64,000 nucleotides of DNA from Clostridiales bacterium UBA1206 (GTDB lineage Bacteria; Bacillota; Clostridia; Oscillospirales; CAG-382): NCBI GenBank assembly GCA_002310055.1, contig DBXS01000026.1:52186-116185 (forward strand), written 5' to 3'. The position numbers and the translations under genes were made by a program. Shown piece by piece: positions 27,583 through 35,677 of this stretch. Each line of letters opens with the position of its first letter. The stretch's first letter is position 1. The notes under the pieces are model-generated. The model did not search any database. It was not told the DNA's origin and saw only the letters and a program-made list of their open reading frames with translations.

Positions 27583-28197
27583 TTACTTTACCTCGCTTTT
27601 CAGTATTTCCGCGCACACCTTTTCGGCGGACGCGGGCAGTATTTTCCATTCGGCCTGTTTCATAACGCGTTTCTGCAGTTTTTCGGGAGTGTCGCCGTCG
27701 CGGATATTTACGGCTTTCTGCATTATGATCTCGCCGCCGTCGGGGATCTCGTTGACGTAATGGACGGTGGCTCCGGTGACTTTTACGCCGTATCCCAGCG
27801 CCGCTTCGTGCACTTTGAGACCGTACATCCCCTTGCCGCAGAACGAAGGGATGAGCGCCGGATGTACGTTTATTATCCTGCCGGGGAAATTCTTTATAAA
27901 GTCGGCGGAAAGGATCGAAAGGAATCCGGCGAGCACTATGAGCTTTGCGCCGCTTTGCGCAATTATTCGCGCCGTTTCGTCTTCGAACGCCTGCCGGCCG
28001 ATCGCCTTGCGGTCCAAGGCGTAATGGGGTATGCCGGCTTTTTCGGCCCGCTCGAGCGCGTAAACGCCCGGCTTGGAAGAAATCACGCAAACTATTCTTC
28101 CGCTGATTATAACTCCGGAGTTTTGCGCGTCTATAAGCGCCTGAAGATTTGTGCCGCCGCCGGAAACGAGCACGGCTATTCCGACCTTATTCTTCAT
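27583..28197 (-). CDS. purN: Phosphoribosylglycinamide formyltransferase (folate-dependent)
   Basis: This 204-residue enzyme transfers the formyl group of 10-formyl-THF to GAR. It begins IAVLVSGGGTNLQALID, contains FLSILSADFIKNFPGRIINVHPALIPSF (catalytic Asn-His region) and GATVHYVNEIPDGGEII with the catalytic Asp. GAGG lies six bases before the ATG at 28197; a further in-frame upstream start has no RBS. The gene overlaps the end of the formate channel gene by 11 bases. Confidence 0.95.
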   Translation of the reverse strand: MKNKVGIAVLVSGGGTNLQALIDAQNSGVIISGRIVCVISSKPGVYALERAEKAGIPHYALDRKAIGRQAFEDETARIIAQSGAKLIVLAGFLSILSADFIKNFPGRIINVHPALIPSFCGKGMYGLKVHEAALGYGVKVTGATVHYVNEIPDGGEIIMQKAVNIRDGDTPEKLQKRVMKQAEWKILPASAEKVCAEILKSEVK

Positions 28198-28843
28198 TTG
28201 CTGCCTCTTTCGGCTTTTCGGGTTCTTCTTTCGTTTTGTCCAGCAAAGCAATGGCTATCGCTCCCACGGCGTTGCCGATGATCGCAAGGAGCACGAACAG
28301 CAGCGCTTTGTATAAATAGGGTTCGTGTGATCCAAACCCCGCGGTCAAATAGAAAATGTCCGCTATGCTGTGTTCGAATCCGCTCAGTATGAATACCGGG
28401 ATGCAGAACAGGATTCCAAGCGGCGTCTTTTTGCTTTTGAAAATGCTGACCGCCATATACATAAGGATCCCGCACATAAAGGCGCGAATTAACGTTTCGG
28501 GTATCGTCTGCGCGAGCTTGGCTCTTGCGAGCGCGGCGGCGGGATCGTAAAGTTTTGCGCCGCGGTATCCGAAACTTATGAAAAAGGCGGTGAACGACGC
28601 GCCGGCGAAATTGCCGAGCAGACCGCAAAACAGCACCGAAAGATCTTTTCTCGTCCTGCTGTGCGCCAGATACCCGACCTTGCCGGTAAAGAGCGAAAAC
28701 TCTTTATAGCAGATACAAAGCAGCGCCACGCTGAAAAATACGGCTCCGACCACCTTGTTTTCGCATAAAAGATAAACAGTGCCGCCTATACCGATAAGAA
28801 CGCCGGAAGCAAATCCGCTCATTATCCTTTTGAATATCAGCAT
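28187..28843 (-). CDS. Formate/nitrite transporter (FNT) family channel, probably formate
   Basis: This 218-residue membrane protein has six predicted helices typical of FocA/NirC pentameric channels. It begins GFASGVLIGIGGTVYLLCENKVVGA, and shows the FNT features of TGKVGYL after helix 2, LLGNFAGA in helix 3, and SGFEHSIADIFYLTAG near helix 5, including the conserved His of the pore. The operon context (fhs, purN, purH) points strongly to formate rather than nitrite. It is compact compared with FocA (about 285). It overlaps purM by seven bases and purN by 11, so it is an integral operon member. Confidence 0.92.
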   Translation of the reverse strand: MLIFKRIMSGFASGVLIGIGGTVYLLCENKVVGAVFFSVALLCICYKEFSLFTGKVGYLAHSRTRKDLSVLFCGLLGNFAGASFTAFFISFGYRGAKLYDPAAALARAKLAQTIPETLIRAFMCGILMYMAVSIFKSKKTPLGILFCIPVFILSGFEHSIADIFYLTAGFGSHEPYLYKALLFVLLAIIGNAVGAIAIALLDKTKEEPEKPKEAANEE

Positions 28844-29880
28844 AATACAATCCTTTCTTCGGCTTGTTTTATTTCACCTATAACGTATGCGTTTTCGCCG
28901 CAGGATCCGAGTATCGCTATCGCCGCGTCGGCGTCCTCTGCGGCGACGACTATGCTCATCCCCACGCCCATATTGAACGTATTGAACATATCGCGCTCGG
29001 GGATATCGCCGGTCTCCTGGATAAGTCTGAATATCTCCGGCACTTGGACTGCGCTCTTGTTTATCACGGCGCAAAGCCCCGAAGGGATGGAGCGCGGTAT
29101 GTTTTCGTAAAAGCCGCCGCCCGTGATATGCGATATGCCTTTGACTTTTATCTTTTCTATAAGAGCGAGTACGGGCTTTACGTATATCTTTGTGGGAACG
29201 AGCAGCGTTTCGAGCGCCGACCTGCCGCCCAGACGTGCGAGCGGTTTTGTGATATCGGATCGTTCGACGTCGAACACTTTTCTCACCAGCGAAAAACCGT
29301 TGGAATGGACGCCGGAGGAGGGAAGCGCTATTATCACGTCGCCTTCACGCATCGTCCTGTTGTCAATTACTTTATCCTCGTCGACTATGCCGGTGCAGTA
29401 ACCCGCAAGGTCGTATTCGTTTTCGGGGTAGAATCCCGGCATTTCCGCGGTCTCGCCGCCTATGAGCGCGGCGCCCGCCTGCACGCAGCCGTCACATACG
29501 CCTTTTACGATGTCGGCGATGCGTTCGGGGACGTTCTTGCCGCACGCGATGTAATCGAGGAAAAACAGCGGTCTCGCGCCGCAGCAGACGACGTCGTTAA
29601 CGCACATTGCCACGCAGTCGATACCCACGGTATCGTGCTTGTCCGCGATGAACGCGAGCTTGAGTTTGGTGCCCACGCCGTCCGTGCCGGACACAAGGAT
29701 CGGCTTGCTTATGCCGTCCAGATCGAGCCGGAAAAGTCCGCCGAAACCGCCCACGTCGGAACACACGCCGGGAGTCACGGTGGAAGCGATATGCTTTTTC
29801 ATAAGTTCCACGGCGCGGTATCCGGCGGTAATATCAACGCCGGCGCGCGCGTAGCTTTCGGATCTCGAAATATCGTTCAT
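28837..29880 (-). CDS. purM: Phosphoribosylformylglycinamidine cyclo-ligase (AIR synthetase)
   Basis: This 347-residue enzyme closes FGAM to AIR using ATP. Landmarks are SYARAGVDITAGYRAVELMK, the GGFGGLF segment, GTDGVGTKL, DCVAMCVNDVVCCGA, GGETAEMPGFY and the later LVRKVF and ITGGGFYENIPR. Two nearby ATGs compete: 29889 overlaps the purF stop but its purine-rich signal is too close, while the ATG at 29880 lies nine bases after AAAGGA, so 29880 is chosen. It overlaps the formate channel gene by seven bases. Confidence 0.95.
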   Translation of the reverse strand: MNDISRSESYARAGVDITAGYRAVELMKKHIASTVTPGVCSDVGGFGGLFRLDLDGISKPILVSGTDGVGTKLKLAFIADKHDTVGIDCVAMCVNDVVCCGARPLFFLDYIACGKNVPERIADIVKGVCDGCVQAGAALIGGETAEMPGFYPENEYDLAGYCTGIVDEDKVIDNRTMREGDVIIALPSSGVHSNGFSLVRKVFDVERSDITKPLARLGGRSALETLLVPTKIYVKPVLALIEKIKVKGISHITGGGFYENIPRSIPSGLCAVINKSAVQVPEIFRLIQETGDIPERDMFNTFNMGVGMSIVVAAEDADAAIAILGSCGENAYVIGEIKQAEERIVLC

Positions 29881-29885
29881 AACTG

Positions 29886-31310
29886 TCATTCCTTTCCGTT
29901 CCAGCAATAGGTGCAAAGCCTGCAGCCGTCGATGCCTATCGCTTTCCGTATGCCTTCGAGCGACTGGAATTCGAGAGATGCAAAGTGGAATTTTTCGCAA
30001 ATGGCGCGACGCATCTTTTTGCCTCTTTCGCTCGAAGGATCGCTGTATTCGTCGAGATGGTCGAAACCCTGTTCGCCTTCAAGCTCGAGTATCACGCGAC
30101 GCGTGATAAGTTCAAGGTCGCTCGTCGCACGTGTGAAATTTAAAAACTTGCAGCCATACATTATAGGCGGGCAGGCGGAACGCATATGCACCTCTTTGGC
30201 GCCGTTTTCGTAAAGGAATTCGACGGTCTCTTTAAGCTGCGTGCCGCGCACTATGGAATCGTCCACGAACAAGAGCCGCTTGCCGTCTATGAAATCGCGC
30301 ACGGGGACCTGTTTCATTTTTGCGACTCTGTCGCGTTCCTGCTGGCTGGAGGGAAGAAAGCTCCGCGGCCAGGTGGGAGTGTATTTGATAAACGCGCGCG
30401 CAAACGGAAAATGGCTCCTGTTGGCGTAGCCGATGGCGTGCGGCGTCCCGGAATCGGGCACTCCGCAAACGTAGTCGAGCTCGATCCCGCCGTTCAGTTC
30501 CTTGTCGTTATCCGCCATTATCTCGCCGTTGCGGCAGCGCATGGCTTCAACGTTGACGCCTTCGTAATCCGAAGTAGGGTAGCCGTAATATGACCACAGG
30601 AACGAGCAGATGCGCATTTCCTTGCGCGGAGAAGCGAGCGTCGTGCGGGAAACGGGCGTAAGCTCGGCGATCTCGCCGGGGCCCAGTTCGCCGTCGTCTT
30701 CGTAACCGAGCTTGCGGTATGCGAACGACTCGAACGAAACGCAGTAGCCTTCTTCTTTTTTGCCTATATGCATCGGCAGCCGCCCGTAAAAGTCGCGCGC
30801 GGCTATGATGCTTCCGTCGTCGCGCAGTATCACTATGGCGGCCGTGCCTTTTATCATTTCCTGCGCGTAACGTATGCCTTCGGCGAAATCGGTCTTGCTG
30901 TTTATCAGCGCCGCCGTGAGTTCCACCGAATTCACGTTGCCGCCCGTCATTGCGTCGAAGTGGCAGCCGGAACGCTCAAAGCAGAGTTCGAGCAGTTCGG
31001 GGATGTTGTTTATGATCCCGACCATACATATCGCGTACGTTCCCAGATGCGAACGTATCAGCATCGGCTGCGGGTCCGAATCGCTTATGCAGCCGATGGC
31101 GGAAGTGCCTTTCATTTCGCCGAAGACGTTTTCGAACTTGGTGCGGAACGGCGAATTTTCTATGTTATGGATAGTGCGCTGCAGCCCTATCGTTTCGTCG
31201 TACGCCGCCATGCCGCCGCGGCGCGTGCCGAGATGCGAATGATAGTCCGTGCCGAAAAACACGTCCGCTATGCAATTTGTCTTTAACGTAGCTCCAAAAT
31301 AACCGCCCAT
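29886..31310 (-). CDS. purF: Amidophosphoribosyltransferase-like PurF with degenerate glutaminase site
   Basis: This 474-residue protein is the only PurF-type enzyme in the operon; PurF makes phosphoribosylamine from PRPP and an amino donor. The PRPP loop LLFVDDSIVRGTQ is intact, and Cys residues that hold the Fe-S cluster in B. subtilis-type PurF are present (in ICSFLWSYYG, MYGCKF and CRLCTYC). The N-terminus is MGGYFG, not the MCGI of active enzymes, so the nucleophile Cys1 is missing. The glutamine-binding Arg and Asn-Gly (VRYPT, HNGN in E. coli) are replaced by CISDSD and GIINN. Related MGG-type proteins occur in Clostridia and Bacteroidetes. It may use ammonia or a partner; an additional canonical PurF elsewhere cannot be excluded. 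Confidence 0.88.
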   Translation of the reverse strand: MGGYFGATLKTNCIADVFFGTDYHSHLGTRRGGMAAYDETIGLQRTIHNIENSPFRTKFENVFGEMKGTSAIGCISDSDPQPMLIRSHLGTYAICMVGIINNIPELLELCFERSGCHFDAMTGGNVNSVELTAALINSKTDFAEGIRYAQEMIKGTAAIVILRDDGSIIAARDFYGRLPMHIGKKEEGYCVSFESFAYRKLGYEDDGELGPGEIAELTPVSRTTLASPRKEMRICSFLWSYYGYPTSDYEGVNVEAMRCRNGEIMADNDKELNGGIELDYVCGVPDSGTPHAIGYANRSHFPFARAFIKYTPTWPRSFLPSSQQERDRVAKMKQVPVRDFIDGKRLLFVDDSIVRGTQLKETVEFLYENGAKEVHMRSACPPIMYGCKFLNFTRATSDLELITRRVILELEGEQGFDHLDEYSDPSSERGKKMRRAICEKFHFASLEFQSLEGIRKAIGIDGCRLCTYCWNGKE

Positions 31311-31329
31311 TGGTCGACCGCCTTATCTT

Positions 31330-32013
31330 TTATTTTGCAAAGAACAGATCGGAAAGCGTCATGGGATCGATGTACTTTCCGTCCTTGTAAACTCTCATAT
31401 TCCCGGAAGCGATCTCGTCGATGAGCATGACGCTTCCGTCGGGAGCGTAACCGAACTCGAATTTGATATCGTAAAGCACAAGACCCTTCGCTTTCATATC
31501 GTCGGAAACGATCTTGGTGATCTTTTTAGTCATATCCTTTATATCGTCGTATTGCTTCGCCGACATTATCCCGAGCGCGATAAGCCCGTCCTCGGTGACG
31601 AGCGGATCGCCTTTGGCGTCGTTTTTGAAAGTCATTTCAACGTAGGAATCCAGATCCGCGCCTTCTTCGATATATTCGCCGTAACGGCGGTAAAAACTGC
31701 CAACGGCTTTGTCGCGGCAGATGACTTCCAGCCCTTTGCCGAACACCTTCGCGGGGAGCACTTCCATCGTCGTGTTTTTCAAGTCGGCGCTCACAAAATG
31801 AGTCTTTATGCCCGCCGCGTTGACTTTTTCAAAGAAATAGACCGACATCCTGAGATTGACGTCGCCCACGCCTTCGATGGTAAGCCCGACCGAATTTTCG
31901 CCGGGATCGAACACGCCGTCCTTTCCGGTGCAGTCGTCTTTGAATTTGAGTAAGTAGTTTCCGTTTTCGAGTGCGTAGACGTTCTTGGTCTTTCCGGTGT
32001 AAACGAGTTCCAT
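31330..32013 (-). CDS. purC: SAICAR synthetase
   Basis: This 227-residue enzyme joins CAIR and aspartate with ATP. It starts MELVYTGKTKNVYAL, with LKFKDDCTGKDGVFDPG, the KVNAAGIKTHFV segment, PAKVFGKGLEVICRDKAVGSFYRRYG and a C-terminal LYDIKFEFGYAPDGSVMLIDEIASGNMR. Length fits the short bacterial PurC (about 235). It lies between purE and purF with about 20-base gaps. Confidence 0.95.
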   Translation of the reverse strand: MELVYTGKTKNVYALENGNYLLKFKDDCTGKDGVFDPGENSVGLTIEGVGDVNLRMSVYFFEKVNAAGIKTHFVSADLKNTTMEVLPAKVFGKGLEVICRDKAVGSFYRRYGEYIEEGADLDSYVEMTFKNDAKGDPLVTEDGLIALGIMSAKQYDDIKDMTKKITKIVSDDMKAKGLVLYDIKFEFGYAPDGSVMLIDEIASGNMRVYKDGKYIDPMTLSDLFFAK

Positions 32014-32034
32014 AGAATACTCCTTTATTTTGAA

Positions 32035-32532
32035 TTATTGTTCGTTGATCATCCGTTCGGCTTCGGCGTCTTTGGCGAGCGCTTTCGCCTTGTCGGAGGC
32101 GCGTTTTTCGGCGAGTTTTTGCGCAAGATTTTCATCGCCGAGCGCGAGTATCTGCACAGCAAGCAAAGCGGCATTGACGCCTCCGTTTATCGCCACGGTC
32201 GCCACCGGAACGCCGGACGGCATCTGTACCGTGGAAAGCAAAGCGTCAATGCCTTCTAAGTTGTTCGAACTGCAGGGTATGCCTATGACGGGGAGGGTGG
32301 TGTTGGCTGCTATGGCGCCGGCAAGATGCGCCGCCATTCCCGCGGCGGCGATTATCACGCCGAAACCGTTTTCCGCGGCGGAACGCGCGAACGCGGACGC
32401 CTCGTCGGGCGTGCGGTGCGCGGAATACACGTGAGTCTCGCTGACGACGCCGAACTCGTCGAGCGTGCGTTTGGTTTTCCTGAGGATGGGCATATCGCTG
32501 TCGCTGCCCATAATGATCGCGACTTTTTTCAT
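32035..32532 (-). CDS. purE: N5-carboxyaminoimidazole ribonucleotide mutase / AIR carboxylase
   Basis: This 165-residue enzyme supplies CAIR. It shows GSDSDMP, SAHRTPDE and the core AGMAAHLAGAIAANTTLPVIGIP. PurE of class I uses N5-CAIR made by PurK, whereas class II carboxylates AIR directly. The SAHRTPD motif suggests the class I fold, but purK is not in this operon, so either purK lies elsewhere or the enzyme works with CO2. It is the first gene of the operon. Its RBS AAGGAG follows the ZTP riboswitch terminator. Confidence 0.93.
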   Translation of the reverse strand: MKKVAIIMGSDSDMPILRKTKRTLDEFGVVSETHVYSAHRTPDEASAFARSAAENGFGVIIAAAGMAAHLAGAIAANTTLPVIGIPCSSNNLEGIDALLSTVQMPSGVPVATVAINGGVNAALLAVQILALGDENLAQKLAEKRASDKAKALAKDAEAERMINEQ

Positions 32533-32561
32533 AATTTCCGCTCCTTGTTTTTAATGAACGT

Positions 32562-32599
32562 AAAAAGGGCGCACTTACTTTATGCAGGTAAATGTGCCC
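32562..32599 (-). terminator. Riboswitch-controlled attenuator before purE
   Basis: On the minus strand, GGGCAC-ATTTAC pairs with GTAAGTGC-GCCC and is followed by TTTTT. The 5' arm contains the GGGC of the ZTP aptamer's last helix, so ligand binding should prevent terminator formation, the arrangement known for ZTP on-switches. Confidence 0.8.
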
Positions 32600-32683
32600 A
32601 GACGGTCGGCTTTTTAAGATCCTTTGTCCCGCGTGGTGCTCCACTTGCCCGAAAAATTCGGGGAAACCGTCAGTTGAAAGGAC
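32596..32683 (-). promoter_or_regulatory. ZTP riboswitch (pfl motif) controlling the purine operon
   Basis: On the minus strand: helix P1 formed by TCCTTT (32677-32682) with AAAGGA, enclosing CAACTGACGG, a hairpin CCCGAATTTTTCGGG and the conserved GTGGAGCACCACG part; then, after a short linker, the second subdomain GCCGACCGTCTGGGC (32596-32610), matching the pfl consensus (GCCGxCCGCCTGGGC) with one change. ZTP riboswitches sense ZTP/ZMP (AICAR nucleotides), which accumulate when 10-formyl-THF is short, and turn on purine and folate one-carbon genes. Such aptamers commonly precede purE/purH or fhs. The overlap with the terminator supports a transcriptional on-switch. Confidence 0.88.
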
Positions 32684-32703
32684 TTGATTGAATTTACGTT
32701 TAG

Positions 32704-32733
32704 ATTATAACATACAGCCTTTGCGAATGTCAA
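32704..32733 (-). promoter_or_regulatory. SigA promoter of the purine operon
   Basis: On the minus strand: TTGACA (32728-32733), 18 bases, TATAAT (32704-32709). Transcription would start just before the ZTP aptamer. Confidence 0.8.
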
Positions 32734-32848
32734 GATTTATCGTACTGATATTTTGCCGAATTTTGCAATAATTAGCGGTGCACGGTTGTTATTTCTACCA
32801 TATATTGTATCAAGGCGGCCCGTGAAGCCGTTTGTTTGCAAAAAGATA

Positions 32849-32877
32849 TTGAATAAAGGCGTGAAATATGCTATTAT
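32849..32877 (+). promoter_or_regulatory. SigA-type promoter of the CCA-adding enzyme gene
   Basis: TTGAAT (32849-32854), 17 bases, TATTAT (32872-32877), 22 bases before the start codon. The gap 32734-32848 between the two divergent promoters shows nothing else recognisable. Confidence 0.6.
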
Positions 32878-32899
32878 GTTCAAAAGAAAGGAAAAGACT

Positions 32900-34243
32900 A
32901 TGGATCTTTTGAAGGTAATGCCGCGCGGCGCGGCCGTGATAATAAATAAACTTGAATCCCGCGGTCACGGCGCATACGTTGTCGGCGGCTGCGTGAGAGA
33001 CGCGCTTACGGGAGGCGCTCCCAACGACTGGGATATCTGCACCTCGGCGATTCCCGAAGAGATAATTGACTGTTTCGGCGAAAGATACGTCATCAAAACC
33101 GGCATAAAACACGGGACGGTCACGGTCAAGGCCGAAGACGGCTTGTACGAAGTCACCACTTTCAGGATCGACGGCGTATACAAAGACGGCCGCAGGCCCG
33201 AAAGCGTGGAATTCGTTTCGGATATCCGCACGGATCTTTCGAGGCGCGACTTCACCGTGAACGCAATGGCGTATAACGCGCGCGAAGGGATCGTAGATCC
33301 GTTCGGCGGCAGGGAAGACCTTGCGAACGGGATCATCAGATGCGTAGGCAGGCCAGAACGCCGTTTCGGCGAAGACGCTTTGCGCATACTGCGCGCGTTA
33401 AGGTTTGCTTCGGTACTCGGGTTTGAAATAGAACGCGGCACGGCGGAAGCCGTCCACGCTATGAAGCACCTGCTTGAACATATCGCCAAAGAAAGGATAC
33501 GCGACGAACTGCTCAAACTGTGCTCCGGCAAAAACGCATACGCGGTGCTTTGGGAATACCGCGACGTGATAACCGCTATTATCCCAGAGCTCGCGCCCTG
33601 TATCGGGTTCGAACAGCACAACCGCTACCACTGCTACGACGTTTACTGCCATATAATCCACGCGGTGGCGAATTATCGCGGCGGCGACGACGCGGTTGCG
33701 GCGGCGCTCCTGCTGCACGATATCGAAAAGCCGGCGTGTTTCGTGCTCGGCCCCGACGGAGTGGGTCACTGTTCCGGGCACGCCGAAAAGAGTTCCCAAA
33801 CGGCAAGAGCCGTGTATACGCGGCTCAGGTTTTCCCGCTCGCTCAAAGAAAGCGCCGCGGAACTTATAAAGTACCACGACGCTATAATCGAACCGAACAA
33901 AAAGAGCGTCAGAAAATGGATGCGCAAGCTCGGCGAAAAACAGTTTATGCGCCTTATAGATATGAAGCGCGCGGATATGTTTGCGCAGGCGGATATCGAA
34001 AACGCAAAGCGTTCGGCTTTCCTCGACGAACTGCGCGATACCGCAAAGCGCGTCATCGCTACGGGCGAATGCTATACGCTGCGGCAACTGGCGCTCAAAG
34101 GCGGCGATATCAAACATCTGGGCGTAAGAGAAACCGAAATAGGCGAAATACTCGGTCAGACGCTCGACGCGGTCATCGACGAAAAAGTCCCCAACGAAAA
34201 GCTTGCGCTTATCGAATACTTGCGCCGCACAGGGATTATATAA
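32900..34243 (+). CDS. cca: tRNA CCA-adding nucleotidyltransferase (class II, with HD domain)
   Basis: This 447-residue enzyme adds or repairs the CCA end of tRNAs. The N-terminal head has GAYVVGGCVRDALTGGAPNDWDICT (metal-binding DxD) and the poly(A)-polymerase-like region DLSRRDFTVNAMAYN, followed by FGEDALRILRALRFASVLGF. An HD phosphohydrolase domain lies further on (VYCHIIHAV, LLLHDIEKP). AAAGG lies before the ATG at 32900; the longer in-frame reading from 32753 lacks an RBS and overlaps the promoter. Whether it is full CCA-adding or a partial A-adding enzyme cannot be decided by eye. Confidence 0.9.
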   Translation: MDLLKVMPRGAAVIINKLESRGHGAYVVGGCVRDALTGGAPNDWDICTSAIPEEIIDCFGERYVIKTGIKHGTVTVKAEDGLYEVTTFRIDGVYKDGRRPESVEFVSDIRTDLSRRDFTVNAMAYNAREGIVDPFGGREDLANGIIRCVGRPERRFGEDALRILRALRFASVLGFEIERGTAEAVHAMKHLLEHIAKERIRDELLKLCSGKNAYAVLWEYRDVITAIIPELAPCIGFEQHNRYHCYDVYCHIIHAVANYRGGDDAVAAALLLHDIEKPACFVLGPDGVGHCSGHAEKSSQTARAVYTRLRFSRSLKESAAELIKYHDAIIEPNKKSVRKWMRKLGEKQFMRLIDMKRADMFAQADIENAKRSAFLDELRDTAKRVIATGECYTLRQLALKGGDIKHLGVRETEIGEILGQTLDAVIDEKVPNEKLALIEYLRRTGII

Positions 34244-34250
34244 AAGAAAT

Positions 34251-34280
34251 CGCACCGCTTTTCGCGGTGCGGTCTGTTTT
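34251..34280. terminator. Bidirectional terminator between cca and a lipoprotein gene
   Basis: CGCACCGC pairs with GCGGTGCG around a TTTTC loop, then GTCTGTTTTAT on the + strand; A-rich sequence at 34241-34249 gives the minus-strand tail. Confidence 0.75.
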
Positions 34281-34812
34281 ATTCCAAAGTGACCGTCTGT
34301 AAAACGTTTTCGAACTCTTCTATGTTCGCAACGTCGGTCAGACAGTAAGTTACCGAAACGACCGTTTCGCCCACCTGGACGTTCAACTGTTTCAAATACA
34401 GTTGGACTCCGTTAACGACGGTCTCGAAGCTGTAAACGACTGCCGGAGTCCCGTTGACTTCGGTTTTTTCATAGCTCGTGAACGAATCGAAATCGAACGC
34501 GGTCTGCAGCGCCGCGGTCATATTATTCCGCGTGAAATCGTCAAGCGACCCCGCCGCGGCTACGATCGAAAAGTTGTCCGTGCCATACGGCGACACCGCA
34601 TAAACGGTTTCGCCCTGTATAACGTTATAAGTTTTGGGAACGGTGAGTTTTATGCCGTGCGCCCTGACTTCGATCGTATCTGCTTCCGCCGAAGGCTCTT
34701 CCGACGCAGCCGCGGACTCGGTTTCCGAAACGTCGTCGCCGCCCTTGCCGCAAGCGGTAAAAAGCAGGGAAACCACAAGGATAAAAGCAATAAACAAACA
34801 AATCTTTTTCAT
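34279..34812 (-). CDS. Small lipoprotein of unknown function
   Basis: This 177-residue protein has a lipobox ending SLLFTAC (Cys21), then an acidic Ser/Glu-rich linker (about 25-50) and a globular domain of about 125 residues with alternating beta and helix segments, e.g. IKLTVPKTYNVIQ, FSIVAAAGSLDDFT and PAVVYSFETVV. The pattern resembles PsbP/DUF1795-like lipoproteins, but I cannot assign it. GGAGG lies five bases before the ATG at 34812. It follows the polysaccharide deacetylase gene by 16 bases and is probably cotranscribed with it. Confidence 0.8.
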   Translation of the reverse strand: MKKICLFIAFILVVSLLFTACGKGGDDVSETESAAASEEPSAEADTIEVRAHGIKLTVPKTYNVIQGETVYAVSPYGTDNFSIVAAAGSLDDFTRNNMTAALQTAFDFDSFTSYEKTEVNGTPAVVYSFETVVNGVQLYLKQLNVQVGETVVSVTYCLTDVANIEEFENVLQTVTLE

Positions 34813-34828
34813 AATGACCTCCGTAAAG

Positions 34829-35515
34829 TCAGACGTCGCATCCGAACGCCTGCGCGTTGGTGCAATAATAAATATCGTCTCTTCCGGCGAGCATACTGCA
34901 GAGCTTTTCAAGACGGTCCCAGTTGTTCTGCGCGTCGTATTCGTAGCTGTGTCCCCAGATATAGAACACCTGCGGCTTTTCGGCCTTCAGCGAAATGAAT
35001 TCTTCCGCCAGTTCAAATAGCTTTTCGTCGTTGTGGTGGCAGGTGGGGTTGTACGCGATAAGATCGTCGGGTATGTCAAATGAATGCGTAGACTCCACCG
35101 TGCGCGAATACTTTATCCCGCATTCGGCGACGAGCTTCTTTACGCGGTCGTCGTAGTAGCCGATAGGGTAAGCCATGCCGCAGACCTTGCCGCCGAACAT
35201 CCTCTCGAGGTTTGCAACGTCGACGAGTATCTCGTTTTTCACGGTCTCGTCATCCTGGATCGTTAGGTCGGGATGCGTAAGACAATGGGTCGCTATCTCG
35301 TGCCCGTCGTATAAATCGCCTATCTCGGCAACGTTCATCCGCATAGCCCGAAAGCCCATATAATCCCAGTTGCTTGCGTGCGTCATTATGCCGGAATTCA
35401 CGTTGAACGTGCCTTTCATTCCGTATTCGTTGAGTATCTTAACGAGTTTTTTATCCGAAACTATTCCGTCGTCGTACGAAAAAGTCACGGCTTTGGTCTT
35501 TCCGCCGGGGAACAT
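34829..35515 (-). CDS. Polysaccharide deacetylase (NodB-homology, CE4-like), cytoplasmic by sequence
   Basis: This 228-residue protein has NodB-type motifs: VTFSYDDGIVSD (catalytic Asp pair), metal-binding His residues in ATHCLTHPDL, then a MAYPIGYYDDRVKKL segment and GHSYEYD near the end. The family removes acetyl groups from N-acetylated sugars such as peptidoglycan or chitin-type chains, but some members act on other substrates. No signal peptide or membrane anchor precedes the domain, which is unusual for peptidoglycan deacetylases and leaves the substrate open. GAGG lies upstream; its own promoter is at 35546-35575. Confidence 0.85.
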   Translation of the reverse strand: MFPGGKTKAVTFSYDDGIVSDKKLVKILNEYGMKGTFNVNSGIMTHASNWDYMGFRAMRMNVAEIGDLYDGHEIATHCLTHPDLTIQDDETVKNEILVDVANLERMFGGKVCGMAYPIGYYDDRVKKLVAECGIKYSRTVESTHSFDIPDDLIAYNPTCHHNDEKLFELAEEFISLKAEKPQVFYIWGHSYEYDAQNNWDRLEKLCSMLAGRDDIYYCTNAQAFGCDV

Positions 35516-35545
35516 ACTATCGCCTCACTTCTTTTACTTGTCTGC

Positions 35546-35575
35546 ATTTTACCACCCGACGTGCGGATTTGTCAA
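35546..35575 (-). promoter_or_regulatory. SigA-type promoter for the deacetylase-lipoprotein pair
   Basis: On the minus strand: TTGACA (35570-35575), 18 bases, TAAAAT (35546-35551). Confidence 0.65.
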
Positions 35576-35615
35576 GTGCAAAGTTAAAAACCGCGCGTCG
35601 CGCCGCGCCCGATAC

Positions 35616-35644
35616 TTGACATTTTATATGCGGTATGCTATTAT
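35616..35644 (+). promoter_or_regulatory. Strong SigA promoter for the small Cys-rich protein gene
   Basis: TTGACA (35616-35621), 17 bases, TATTAT (35639-35644), 34 bases before the TTG start. Confidence 0.75.
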
Positions 35645-35677
35645 TCATACAGATTTTTCAAAAAGGAGTGTCCGCGT

